The notes under the pieces are model-generated. The model did not search any database. It saw nothing but the letters and a program-made list of their open reading frames with translations, and was not told where the DNA came from. Source: RGIG1681 sp964646345 (GTDB taxonomy: Bacteria; Bacillota; Clostridia; Christensenellales; UBA1242). Taken from it: 64,000 nucleotides of DNA. The position numbers and the translations under genes were made by a program. Below, piece after piece: positions 36,024 to 44,014 of the stretch (positions are counted from its first letter, which is position 1; each line of letters starts with the position of its first letter). The stretch spans positions 49,558 to 113,557 of the forward strand of contig CAZYDU010000003.1 of assembly GCA_964646345.1 (NCBI GenBank), given 5' to 3'.

Positions 36024-36459
36024 AAGCTCAAGTTTAAATAATTCAGTGTATAAAGATTTAGATGAAATATCGCTAAAAACTGAAGAAAATAAAAATAACA
36101 AAGCATTGGAGTTGAAACCGGTTGAAGAAAAAACCATTGAATTTGACAAAAATGAAAAAGCAACAACCGAAGATTTGATATTAGGAGAACTTTTGAGTTG
36201 GTTGAGAGAGAATAAACAAATGTCAACTCTCATGATTTGTCGTCAAATTGATAATATCAAGGTTGAAAATTTCACTGTTGAATTAGATTCTAAGCGAATA
36301 AATTTAAGAGAACTCGTGGAGAATGAAAAACACAAAGTTGAGCTTGATAAGTTTTTTAAGTTAAAGGGCTTGAGCTATAAAATTAAGGAAATTGTAAAAG
36401 AATATAATCCACTAGATTCTTTAAAAGAATTTTTTGGAGATAAATTAATTATTAAGTAA
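36007..36459 (+). CDS. dnaX: dnaX tau-specific C-terminal part in the +1 frame
   Basis: This frame is open from 36007 and overlaps the end of the first dnaX ORF (14 shared bases before its stop). If ribosomes move +1 at TTT-CCC-A, the junction reads KKFP then AKSSSLNNS, a smooth Lys/Glu/Ser linker. The last ~95 residues (LILGELLSWLREN ... FKLKGLSYKIKEIVKEYNP) have the pattern of the tau domain that contacts the polymerase alpha subunit. The first possible independent start is the GTG at 36046, which has no ribosome-binding site. Programmed frameshift, true mutation or base-call error remain possible. Confidence 0.7.
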   Translation, partial: RNFPAKSSSLNNSVYKDLDEISLKTEENKNNKALELKPVEEKTIEFDKNEKATTEDLILGELLSWLRENKQMSTLMICRQIDNIKVENFTVELDSKRINLRELVENEKHKVELDKFFKLKGLSYKIKEIVKEYNPLDSLKEFFGDKLIIK

Positions 36460-36492
36460 AAATCAAAAATTAATAGAAAAGGAGATATAATT

Positions 36493-36822
36493 ATGGCAAA
36501 TAAATTTGGTGGTTTTGGTGGTTTTGGTGGCGGAAATATGCAAGCAATGATGCGTCAAGCACAAAAAATGCAACAAGATGCAATGAAAGCAAAGGAAGAA
36601 CTTGATAACACAGTTTATGAAGGAACTGCAAGCGGAGAAATGGTAAAGGTTGAAATTAATGGTGCATTTGAAATGCAAAGTGTAAAAATCAATCCAGCGG
36701 TTGTTGATCCTGACGATATAGAAATGCTTGAAGACTTGATTGTTGCAGCCTATAATGATGCAAAGAGCAAGGCGGATAGTGATAAGTCTAGCAAAATGGG
36801 TGCATTTGGGGGTCTCATTTAG
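36493..36822 (+). CDS. YbaB/EbfC-family nucleoid-associated protein
   Basis: Small dimeric DNA-binding protein of unclear role, usually between dnaX and recR, as here. After a Gly/Phe-rich start (FGGFGGFGGG) the sequence shows MQAMMRQAQKMQQDAMKAKEEL near residue 15, the GEMVKVEINGAFEMQSVKINP central strands and an EDLIVAAYNDAKSKAD helix, all typical. The AAGGAG site is good. The stop overlaps the recR GTG start by one base. Confidence 0.95.
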   Translation: MANKFGGFGGFGGGNMQAMMRQAQKMQQDAMKAKEELDNTVYEGTASGEMVKVEINGAFEMQSVKINPAVVDPDDIEMLEDLIVAAYNDAKSKADSDKSSKMGAFGGLI

Positions 36823-37418
36823 TGGATATTAATCAGATAGAACCGATAGCAAGGCTTGTTAATGAGTTCTCAAAGCTTCCAAGTGTCGGAAAGAAAACAG
36901 CAGAAAGATATGCTTATTCTATTATTAAAGCAAGTGATGAACAGGCTAAAAACTTCGCAGATGCAATTATAAACATAAAAGCAAAAATTAAATTTTGTGA
37001 AGTTTGTGGAAACTACACCGAAACATCGCCTTGTTCAATTTGTAGAACTAGAGCATCAAAAGTGATTTGTGTTGTGAAAGAGCCAAAAGATGCTATTGCT
37101 ATTGAAAAAACAGGTTCATTTAAAGGACAATATCATATCTTACATGGCACAATTAATCCACTTGCTGGCGTTGGTCCAAATGATATTCGTTTAAAAGAAT
37201 TGCTAGCAAGGGTTAGTGATGATGGAACAAGTGAAGTTATCATTGCAACAAATCCTGATGTTGAAGGCGAAGCAACGGCAATGTATATTTCAAAACTTTT
37301 AAAACCGCTTGATATAAAAGTAACAAGAATTGCTCAAGGTATTTCCATGGGAAGCGAACTTGAGTATGCCGATGAAGTTACTTTATCAAAAGCGTTATCA
37401 GACAGAAAAGAAATGTAA
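36822..37418 (+). CDS. recR: Recombination protein RecR
   Basis: Mediator in RecFOR-dependent recombinational repair. A helix-hairpin-helix (FSKLPSVGKKTAERYAY near residue 15) is followed by the CEVCGNYTETSPCSICRT zinc finger and a Toprim domain with VVKEPKDAIAIEKTG and ATNPDVEGEATAMY. Length (198) is typical. It uses a GTG that overlaps the ybaB stop. The stop lies inside a terminator stem, so the operon ends here. Confidence 0.96.
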   Translation: MDINQIEPIARLVNEFSKLPSVGKKTAERYAYSIIKASDEQAKNFADAIINIKAKIKFCEVCGNYTETSPCSICRTRASKVICVVKEPKDAIAIEKTGSFKGQYHILHGTINPLAGVGPNDIRLKELLARVSDDGTSEVIIATNPDVEGEATAMYISKLLKPLDIKVTRIAQGISMGSELEYADEVTLSKALSDRKEM

Positions 37419-37433
37419 TTACATTTCTTTTTT
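37406..37433 (+). terminator. recR terminator overlapping the stop codon
   Basis: AAAGAAATGTAA and TTACATTTCTTT form a near-perfect palindrome ending in T6; the TAA is in the stem. Confidence 0.8.
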
Positions 37434-37450
37434 ATAAAAAGGAGCGAGTT

Positions 37451-39175
37451 ATGGAATTTAAATATAAAATGAGTTTAAAAGAACTTAGGAAAAGGACATC
37501 TAAAACACGTTATAGAAAAATCGAGTTTTTAAAAAGAGAAGATAAAGAAGTTCAAGAATTATCAAATGACGATTTAATGGTTTTGTGCCATTTGACTCGC
37601 GCTGCTTATGAAATTGAAAATATTCATTTTTCACTTGAAAATGTAAAAAATCACCAAATTTTGGCTTTTTTAAACAAACAAAGTGTAAAAAATGACAAAA
37701 AGGCGATTTTGGCAAAAAAGATGTTTTTATCACAAAAAAGTAATTTTTCTCCTGATATGGAAGGTAATAAAACTGCTCTTTTTGATGGCGTAAACAAAAC
37801 ATTGGGAATGGGATATTTTCCAGAAGATTTGACTGTTGAAAAATTCCACGAGATTTTGTCGCGAATGATAGATAACTCAGAAGTTCAAGAAGTGCAAGAA
37901 ATTTTAAACCAACGTTCAATTGTTAAATGGGATGGTGATAAACTCAAGGCGATTGATTTTGTTGATGCCTTTAGTGACGAATTTAAAATTGTTACAAATG
38001 AATTAAGGCAAGCAAAACAATATTCGACTGACGAAAAGTTCAATAAATACTTAGATTTGCAAATTAAAGCTCTTGAGAAAGCTGACCCTATGCTTGATGC
38101 TTATGCAGACAAGGCTTGGGCTGAACTTGACGAAGACACGAAATTTGAGTTTACTATCACAAGAGAAAAGTATGATGAAAGATTAACAAAAACAATTTTT
38201 GATAATTTGGAATTAACTAAAAAAATTCAAGAAGCTGGTGTTAAAATTTATTCGAAAGATAGTTTAGGTGCAAGGGTTGGACTTGTTAATAAAAAAGGCA
38301 CTGAGCTTTTGAATAAACTCAAAAGTTTGGTTGATATCGCTGCTAAATTTATGCCATATAAAGAATTGTATGAAAATAAAAAATCGTCAAAGGTTAAACA
38401 AATTGCCGTTGATGTTGATTTAATTGCCTTGGTTGGTGATGAAGGTGCTTATCAAGCCAGTTTTGTTACCGCTCAAAATTTGCCAAATAGTGATAAACTT
38501 GCGTTTTCTATCGGTGGTGGCAATAGAAATGTTTACCACAGACAAGTTAGAAAATCGGGAAACAAGAAAAATTACAAAAAACTTATTGCTCAAGAATTTT
38601 GCAAATTTTACAATCCTGAAGCTGACCACTGGGCTGTAATTTGCCATGAAAATACTCATTCTCTTGGTCCAAATTCGAATACGCTCGGAAAGTATAGTTC
38701 AATTTTAGAAGAGTATAAGGCGGATATGGGCATGTATGCATTTTTAGATGAGTTTGTTCAAGAAAAATGCTTTACAGATTTTGAAACAAAACAGATGATG
38801 GTTACGGGCTTGTTTAGAAACTTTATGAAGGGTAAACCAGTGCTTGCTCAAGCTCATAAAACCAGGTCGGTAATGATTTGCAATCGTATGCTTACCGAAA
38901 ACGCAATAACCTTGGATGAAAATAACAAAATGCATTTTGATTTTGATAAGATAAAATCGCTCACAAAAACTATGCTTGCTGAAGTTGTGAAACTTCAAAT
39001 TGCCGGCGATGTGAAGCAAGCAGAAGAGTATGTTCAAAAATGGTTTGTTTGGTCAGAAGAAATTGAAAAAATTGCGACAGTTATCCGTTCTTACAATAAA
39101 TATTTAAACGGTTATGTTGACGATAGTTTGGCTCAAGAATTTTTAAATCCAAATTTTGAAAACACTCTTATTTAA
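37451..39175 (+). CDS. M49-like (dipeptidyl-peptidase III-type) metallopeptidase
   Basis: Probably a cytoplasmic zinc peptidase; no signal peptide or membrane helix. The zinc motif HENTHSLGPNS (HExxH form) is near residue 399 and the third-ligand helix EEYKADMGMYAF near residue 420, matching the HExx(G)H ... EE.(R/K)A(D/E) layout of family M49. The N-terminal ~380 residues are helical, with an FEFTITREKYDERL segment. M49 members remove dipeptides from oligopeptide N-termini. It is a single gene with its own GGAG site after the recR terminator. The family call rests on these two motifs. Confidence 0.65.
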   Translation: MEFKYKMSLKELRKRTSKTRYRKIEFLKREDKEVQELSNDDLMVLCHLTRAAYEIENIHFSLENVKNHQILAFLNKQSVKNDKKAILAKKMFLSQKSNFSPDMEGNKTALFDGVNKTLGMGYFPEDLTVEKFHEILSRMIDNSEVQEVQEILNQRSIVKWDGDKLKAIDFVDAFSDEFKIVTNELRQAKQYSTDEKFNKYLDLQIKALEKADPMLDAYADKAWAELDEDTKFEFTITREKYDERLTKTIFDNLELTKKIQEAGVKIYSKDSLGARVGLVNKKGTELLNKLKSLVDIAAKFMPYKELYENKKSSKVKQIAVDVDLIALVGDEGAYQASFVTAQNLPNSDKLAFSIGGGNRNVYHRQVRKSGNKKNYKKLIAQEFCKFYNPEADHWAVICHENTHSLGPNSNTLGKYSSILEEYKADMGMYAFLDEFVQEKCFTDFETKQMMVTGLFRNFMKGKPVLAQAHKTRSVMICNRMLTENAITLDENNKMHFDFDKIKSLTKTMLAEVVKLQIAGDVKQAEEYVQKWFVWSEEIEKIATVIRSYNKYLNGYVDDSLAQEFLNPNFENTLI

Positions 39176-39183
39176 GTGTTTTA
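39159..39183. terminator. Possible terminator overlapping the M49-like stop
   Basis: AAAACACT and AGTGTTTT around a short loop containing the TAA; no strong T-run beyond the stem. Confidence 0.45.
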
Positions 39184-39272
39184 TGTTTAGATTTTATAAA
39201 ACGTTTTAAATTACGTTCAATAGATTTTGTTTGTGATGCATATAGTGCAACACGTTCTTCAGAATTGTCCAT
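39168..39272 (-). CDS. Possible 34-residue protein
   Basis: Minus-strand frame starting MDNSEERVAL and ending in a basic SKHKTLK tail. It is the only coding candidate in the 299-bp gap between the peptidase and the next gene, and its end overlaps the peptidase stop region. Only a weak AAAGAA ribosome-binding site is present. Composition is plausible for a protein, but evidence is thin. Confidence 0.3.
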   Translation of the reverse strand: MDNSEERVALYASQTKSIERNLKRFIKSKHKTLK

Positions 39273-39425
39273 ATTATTATTCTTTGCAAGAATTGAAAAT
39301 TAATACAAGTTTTAAAATTATTGGTATTTTTCTGGGATTTTTGGATATTTTTGCGTTTTATAATATTTTATATGGAGCTTTGAATGAAAGTTAATGTTAA
39401 AATTTGAATTTATTGTCGAATAAAA

Positions 39426-39454
39426 TTGACAAAACATAAAAATTTAAGTATATT
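39426..39454 (+). promoter_or_regulatory. Strong promoter of the 109-aa membrane protein gene
   Basis: Consensus TTGACA and TATATT with 17-bp spacing, about 20 bp before the ATG. Confidence 0.75.
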
Positions 39455-39474
39455 GAAATTAAGGAGAAAAGATT

Positions 39475-39804
39475 ATGGTAGATAATAGTAAAGAAGTTAG
39501 AAAACAAATTTTAGACTGTATTGGCTGTATTGCTGCAGTAATCACAATTTTGGCATACCTGGTTTTATGCATTCATTCACAATGGGCATTCATTGATGAA
39601 ACAACACTTGTTTTCAAGATTTTGTTAATCATTAAAACATGGGCACCGTTAATTGTTGTTGGAATTGTTGGTTGGGAATTTGTTGCAGACAAGGGTTTGC
39701 TTTGGAGAATTGTTTTCTATGTAGCAGTTGGTTTGATTGTTATTTGTATGTTCTTCCCTGGAACATGGAATCAATTTGTTGGTCTTGTTGGCGGAAAAAA
39801 GTAA
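39475..39804 (+). CDS. Small membrane protein, three helices, function unknown
   Basis: Not recognised. Three hydrophobic segments (about residues 15-35, 48-68 and 75-97) cover most of the 109 residues; the ends are short and charged, with KK at the C-terminus. The gene has the best promoter in the window, an AAGGAG site and its own terminator, so it is probably expressed strongly as a single-gene transcript. Confidence 0.75.
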   Translation: MVDNSKEVRKQILDCIGCIAAVITILAYLVLCIHSQWAFIDETTLVFKILLIIKTWAPLIVVGIVGWEFVADKGLLWRIVFYVAVGLIVICMFFPGTWNQFVGLVGGKK

Positions 39805-39805
39805 T

Positions 39806-39847
39806 TAAAAAGGTTATCTAAATTGAGTTTTTAGATAACCTTTTTTT
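39806..39847 (+). terminator. Terminator of the 109-aa protein gene
   Basis: AAAAAGGTTATCTA and TAGATAACCTTTTT, then T-run. Confidence 0.85.
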
Positions 39848-39854
39848 AAAAGAG

Positions 39855-39894
39855 AAAAAACGGTTAAATTCTTTGCTTTGAATTTGACCGTTTA
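39855..39894 (-). terminator. glk-pgi terminator
   Basis: AACGGTCAAATTC and GAATTTAACCGTT on the minus strand, followed by T6. Confidence 0.8.
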
Positions 39895-39906
39895 TTTTAT
39901 TTATAA

Positions 39907-41166
39907 TTATTTTTTTAGAAGTTCTTTCATATATGATTTATATTGTTCAACACCTGGTTGATTGAATGGGTTAACTCCCAAAAGGTAACCGCTCACTCCG
40001 CAAGCAAATTCGAAGAAATAAACTAAATATCCAAAATTGAATTCATTTATTTCATCAATTTCAAAACGAATTATTGGAACACCTGCATCTTTATGTGCTT
40101 GTATCGTGCCGTTTTCTGCGGCATTGTTAATTTCACTCATTGTTTTTCCGTCTAAGAATTTGATAGGCGAATCAAGTGCTATGTTTGAAAGCGAACAATC
40201 TTTAGCAGGGGAAGCAACTCCAATGAATGATTCGGCAATAATAGGAGAGCCTTGTTGAATAAATTGCCCCACTGAGTGAAGGTCTGTTGAATAGGTTAAT
40301 GATGCAACAAAGAGACCTTTGCCATCTTTGCCTTCACTTTCGTCAAAAAGTTGTTGAAGCCAAGCACCAAATGAAGACAGTTTTGAACTAAATGAGGCAA
40401 ATAGTTCAACTTTCTTTCCGAGCTTTTTATTTAACAAATGGCGGTAAATTGCATATTGCAAAGCCATGTTGTTAGAAATATTCTCTTCTGTTAAATCATG
40501 ATACGCTGTTGTTGCACCTTCTATAATTCTTTTTATGGAAATACCTGCTGCTGCAAATGGTAGTAAACCTACTGAAGAAAGTACTGAATATCTACCGCCC
40601 ATTGAATCTGGAACGGATAAAGTTTCAATGCCTTCATTATTTGCACGTTGTCTTAGGTAACCTTTTGTTTTATCGGTTGTGAAAATCAATCTAGATTTAT
40701 AATCATTTTTATACTTATTTTTTAAGAATTTTTCAACGATATTTAATGTTGATAAAATCTCAACAGTAGTTCCTGATTTTGAAATTACGTTAATGGTTAC
40801 ATCTTTATTTTTTAAGTACTCAAGTTTTTCTGCAAGGTCGCTGTAATCAAAATTAATGCCTGCGAAAATGACTTCAAGTTTATTTTTGTTGTTAGCAAGC
40901 ATGTCAAGTCCAGCTTTTGCTCCAAGATATGAGCCCCCAATGCCAATAACAAGCAAAGCATCAGATGTTTCATTGATATGTTTTGCAAGTTTTTGGACTT
41001 TTGAAAATTCTTTTTTATCATAGTTTATTGGCCAATCAACCCAGGTTGTACCTTCACTATGGTCAGGATTATAAAGTTTAGCGAAAATCTCCTTTACTTT
41101 TTTTTGGTAATCCTTTGCGGTAATTTCTTGTGGTTTAATTCTTGAATTTTCTAAATTTAATTTCAT
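39907..41166 (-). CDS. pgi: Glucose-6-phosphate isomerase
   Basis: Interconverts glucose-6-phosphate and fructose-6-phosphate. The SIS fold motifs are clear: VIGIGGSYLGAKAGLDM near residue 65, VISKSGTTVEIL near residue 130, the VGGRYSVLSSVGLLP-like loop (SMGGRYSVLS), and the C-terminal GVNPFNQPGVEQYK. Length (419) is the short Gram-positive type. I use the ATG at 41166, which has AAAGGAGTT; the in-frame upstream start at 41238 lies inside glk. It follows glk with a 10-bp gap as the second gene of a glycolytic operon. Confidence 0.95.
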   Translation of the reverse strand: MKLNLENSRIKPQEITAKDYQKKVKEIFAKLYNPDHSEGTTWVDWPINYDKKEFSKVQKLAKHINETSDALLVIGIGGSYLGAKAGLDMLANNKNKLEVIFAGINFDYSDLAEKLEYLKNKDVTINVISKSGTTVEILSTLNIVEKFLKNKYKNDYKSRLIFTTDKTKGYLRQRANNEGIETLSVPDSMGGRYSVLSSVGLLPFAAAGISIKRIIEGATTAYHDLTEENISNNMALQYAIYRHLLNKKLGKKVELFASFSSKLSSFGAWLQQLFDESEGKDGKGLFVASLTYSTDLHSVGQFIQQGSPIIAESFIGVASPAKDCSLSNIALDSPIKFLDGKTMSEINNAAENGTIQAHKDAGVPIIRFEIDEINEFNFGYLVYFFEFACGVSGYLLGVNPFNQPGVEQYKSYMKELLKK

Positions 41167-41176
41167 ACTAACTCCT

Positions 41177-42100
41177 TTAACCAAATAAACATCTTGCACC
41201 AAGAATGCCTGCATCGTTTGATAATTTTGCAGGTACAATTTTTGTTGAGATATTTATATTTTTTACAAATATATTTTTGTTGACGAAATCTTCAAGCGGT
41301 TTTGTTAAAGCTTCGCCTTGTTTTGATATACCGCCCCCGATGATGAAAATTTCAGGCGAGAGCAATGTGTATAAGTTTGTTATAACAGTTCCAAGTTTTT
41401 TTATATAGTTGTCAAAAACTTGTTTTGCGGTTTTATCTATGTCTTTAAAATCAAAAACAGTTTTACCTGTAATTGTTGAAAGATTGTATTTTGACCACAT
41501 TTTTGAATTAGGGTTGTTTTGCATTGCTGTTTTTGTTTGCATAATCAGTGCTCTTGTGCTTGTTAAAGACCCGTAATCAACGCTGTTTTCCATTGTTTTC
41601 AAATGTCCGCATTCGCAAGAATAAGGCAAATTGTGTCTCAAAGGTTTTCCATTTAAAACTATTCCGCAACCAAGTCCAGTTCCAAGAGTTAACAAAACGA
41701 AGTTTTCTTTATTTTGTCCAGCTCCGAGTTTTTGTTCGGCGAGTAGTGCTAGTTCTGCATCATTAGCAATTTTAATAGGTAAGTTACAAATTTCATGAAG
41801 CCCATCTAATATGTTATTGTATTCCTTTAATTTTAGATTTGCCAGAAATTTAACTTGTTTGTTTTTGTGGTCAACAAGTCCCGGAAAACCTATACCAATA
41901 CCCTTAGCGTTATTCGTTTTTAACTTGCAGTTTTTGTTAATGTCATCAAAAATTTCTTTGAAAATTGGTGTGAATGATTCGGTTTCCTTTATTAAACTCG
42001 ATTTGATTTTGGATTTATAAATAATTTCATAATCTTCATCAATAATGCCGAACTTAACATCAGTTCCGCCAATATCAATACAAATGTAGTAATTTTTCAT
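41177..42100 (-). CDS. ROK-family sugar kinase, probable glucokinase
   Basis: Phosphorylates glucose or a related hexose with ATP; pairing with pgi supports glucokinase. The phosphate motif DIGGTDVKFGI is at residues 9-19, TLGTGLGCGIVLNG near residue 140 and IGGGISKQGEAL near residue 255. The zinc-binding region of ROK proteins is reduced: CECGHLKTME keeps C-x-C-G-H but lacks the later GC pair. It lacks the HTH of ROK repressors, so it is an enzyme. Promoter not evident; it has its own -35/-10-free short gap to the LysR terminator. Confidence 0.88.
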   Translation of the reverse strand: MKNYYICIDIGGTDVKFGIIDEDYEIIYKSKIKSSLIKETESFTPIFKEIFDDINKNCKLKTNNAKGIGIGFPGLVDHKNKQVKFLANLKLKEYNNILDGLHEICNLPIKIANDAELALLAEQKLGAGQNKENFVLLTLGTGLGCGIVLNGKPLRHNLPYSCECGHLKTMENSVDYGSLTSTRALIMQTKTAMQNNPNSKMWSKYNLSTITGKTVFDFKDIDKTAKQVFDNYIKKLGTVITNLYTLLSPEIFIIGGGISKQGEALTKPLEDFVNKNIFVKNINISTKIVPAKLSNDAGILGARCLFG

Positions 42101-42133
42101 ATTTTCTCCCGCAAATATAATAACACAAGAATA

Positions 42134-42163
42134 AAAAAAAGACTAATCAAAATTAGTCTTTTG
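42134..42163 (-). terminator. Terminator overlapping the LysR gene stop
   Basis: AAAGACTAAT and ATTAGTCTTT with a four-base loop, followed by T8 on the minus strand; the stop codon is in the stem. Confidence 0.75.
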
Positions 42164-43040
42164 TAGATAAAAATTCTATAAATCTCTTTGGTGCAAATGC
42201 TAGAGTGTCAACAATGTATCCTGAATAAATATCAAGTTTTGGTGGGGCAAATAAAAGGTTGAGTTTTTTTAGTGTTCCAGTTTCGAGTTCGTCCTTGATA
42301 TATTCTTCTTGGCAGTAACCAACACCGTTGCCTTCCTTGACTAGTTTAATCATAGACTCGGTTGTCCAGGCTTCGATAACTGGATTAATTTTAAGCCCAA
42401 CAACAGAATTTTTTAGTAGCTTAATTTCTTCAGAACTTTGAGAAGATATGATTAGTGGAAGATTATTGATATTTTCAATACCAAAAGATTTTTCACTATA
42501 GTACTTATTAGTTGTGAAGAAACAATGAGAATACGATTTTAGGTATTTTATGCTCATTGTTGATTTTTCTGTTGAGATAGGTTGGCTGTCAATTACAATA
42601 TCAATATTTTGTGTTTGAAGCATGGTTATAAGGTCTGGAATTGGTTTAGATACGATTTCAATTTTGACATTTGGGTATTTGCTTCTAAATTCTGTGATAA
42701 CGTCCGATAAAAACAAGACTGTTAAATAAGAAGGTATTCCGATTTTTACTACTCCAGTTTTAAGTCCTGCCATATCTGAAATTGTTAGTTCGCCTTTCCA
42801 AATTGAGTTGAATGCACTCGAAATATATTTGTAAAGAATATCTGCTTCGCTTGTTGTGTTCATACCATTTGATTTCTTATAGAAAAGTTGGATGTTGAGT
42901 TGTTTTTCAAGCTCTTTAATATTATGAGAAACTGCAGGTTGCGAGATATAAAGAATATCTGCTGCACGAGAAATATTTTTTGTTTCATAAACAACTAAAA
43001 AACTTTTATAAAGATTGTAATTTATATTAGAAAATTGCAT
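42153..43040 (-). CDS. LysR-family transcriptional regulator
   Basis: The winged HTH occupies residues 8-65 (YKSFLVVYETKNISRAADIL, then SQPAVSHNIKELEKQL). The effector-binding domain (about residues 90-290) has the periplasmic-binding-like pattern starting KTGVVKIGIPSYL. An ATG preceded by AAGGAG is used. No divergent target gene is adjacent: upstream lies folD on the same strand, ending in a terminator. The effector is unknown. Confidence 0.9.
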   Translation of the reverse strand: MQFSNINYNLYKSFLVVYETKNISRAADILYISQPAVSHNIKELEKQLNIQLFYKKSNGMNTTSEADILYKYISSAFNSIWKGELTISDMAGLKTGVVKIGIPSYLTVLFLSDVITEFRSKYPNVKIEIVSKPIPDLITMLQTQNIDIVIDSQPISTEKSTMSIKYLKSYSHCFFTTNKYYSEKSFGIENINNLPLIISSQSSEEIKLLKNSVVGLKINPVIEAWTTESMIKLVKEGNGVGYCQEEYIKDELETGTLKKLNLLFAPPKLDIYSGYIVDTLAFAPKRFIEFLSTKD

Positions 43041-43129
43041 AGCTATCTCCTTGTATTTTTGACAAAAATATTATAAATAAAAATAATGTTAAAGTCAATA
43101 GCTATAAACGAAATTTATTTTTTAAATAA

Positions 43130-43156
43130 AAAATAGCTACAAAGTAGCTATTTTTC
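43130..43156 (-). terminator. thyX-folD terminator
   Basis: AAAAATAGCTA and TAGCTATTTTT around a five-base loop. Confidence 0.8.
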
Positions 43157-43183
43157 AGATATTTTTTATTGATTTTTGCGTTT

Positions 43184-44011
43184 TTACTTTTTAAATTTTT
43201 TGATAGCTTCAGCGGTTTGTGACAAAAGTGAAGCTATTGTCATTGGTCCAACGCCACCTGGAACTGGTGTATAGAAGCTTGCTTTTTGGTAGGCTAGGTG
43301 GTCTACATCTCCAACATTTCCTTCATTATAACCAGCATCAACGATAATTTGACCATCAACAAACCAATCTGCTTTCACGAGTTCTGCTTTACCGATTGCA
43401 ACGATAACAATTTTGTAATCCTTTACCATTGATTCAAGGTTTTTAGTTCTTGAATGGGCAACAGTTACAGTAGCACCGGCTTTCATTAGCATAACTGAAA
43501 GTGGTAGTCCAACAATTTGGCTTTTGCCAATCATTAAAACTTTTTCGCCAATGAGATTTATATTGTATTCTTCAAACAATTTCATAATTCCAAGAGCGGT
43601 TGCTGGAACGAAAACAGGTTTGCTTTGTGCAATAAGTCCAAATGATGTGGCGGACAATCCGTCAACGTCTTTTTCAGGCGGAATGAGATTGAAACAACGT
43701 TGCTCATTAATGTTTTTTGGAAGTGGATGTTGAATCATTATTCCGGCATAGGTATCGTCTTCTGCAAGAGCTTTAATTTTGTTTTCAAGTTCGTCTTGCG
43801 TTATGGTTTCATCAAAGTGGAATACATCGCAACCAATATGAATATACTCTGATTTTTTCTTTTTCATATTGCAGTAAACCGCAGAGCCATAATCATCGCC
43901 AACAGAAACTATTGCGAGTTTTTTATCGGTTGGTTTTTTTTCAAATTCAATTTTTAGTTCTTCTATAATCTTTTTGGAAGTTGCTTTTCCGTCAAGGATA
44001 ATATTTTCCAT
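43184..44011 (-). CDS. folD: Methylene-THF dehydrogenase/cyclohydrolase
   Basis: Bifunctional enzyme interconverting 5,10-methylene-, methenyl- and 10-formyl-tetrahydrofolate with NADP. The catalytic lysine lies in YCNMKKK near residue 50. GIMIQHPLPKNI near residue 91, PPEKDVDGLS near residue 112, the NADP site IGKSQIVGLPLSVML near residue 160 and the end motif TPVPGGVGPMTIASLL are all present. Length (275) is typical. It starts 3 bp after thyX with the GGAG site in the thyX end. ThyX consumes methylene-THF, so the pair is functionally matched. Confidence 0.96.
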   Translation of the reverse strand: MENIILDGKATSKKIIEELKIEFEKKPTDKKLAIVSVGDDYGSAVYCNMKKKKSEYIHIGCDVFHFDETITQDELENKIKALAEDDTYAGIMIQHPLPKNINEQRCFNLIPPEKDVDGLSATSFGLIAQSKPVFVPATALGIMKLFEEYNINLIGEKVLMIGKSQIVGLPLSVMLMKAGATVTVAHSRTKNLESMVKDYKIVIVAIGKAELVKADWFVDGQIIVDAGYNEGNVGDVDHLAYQKASFYTPVPGGVGPMTIASLLSQTAEAIKKFKK

Positions 44012-44014
44012 TAC

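Noticed and set aside
36046..36459. Independent gene after dnaX
   Set aside because: The GTG start has no ribosome-binding site, and the frame is already open from 36007; the sequence fits the tau tail of dnaX.
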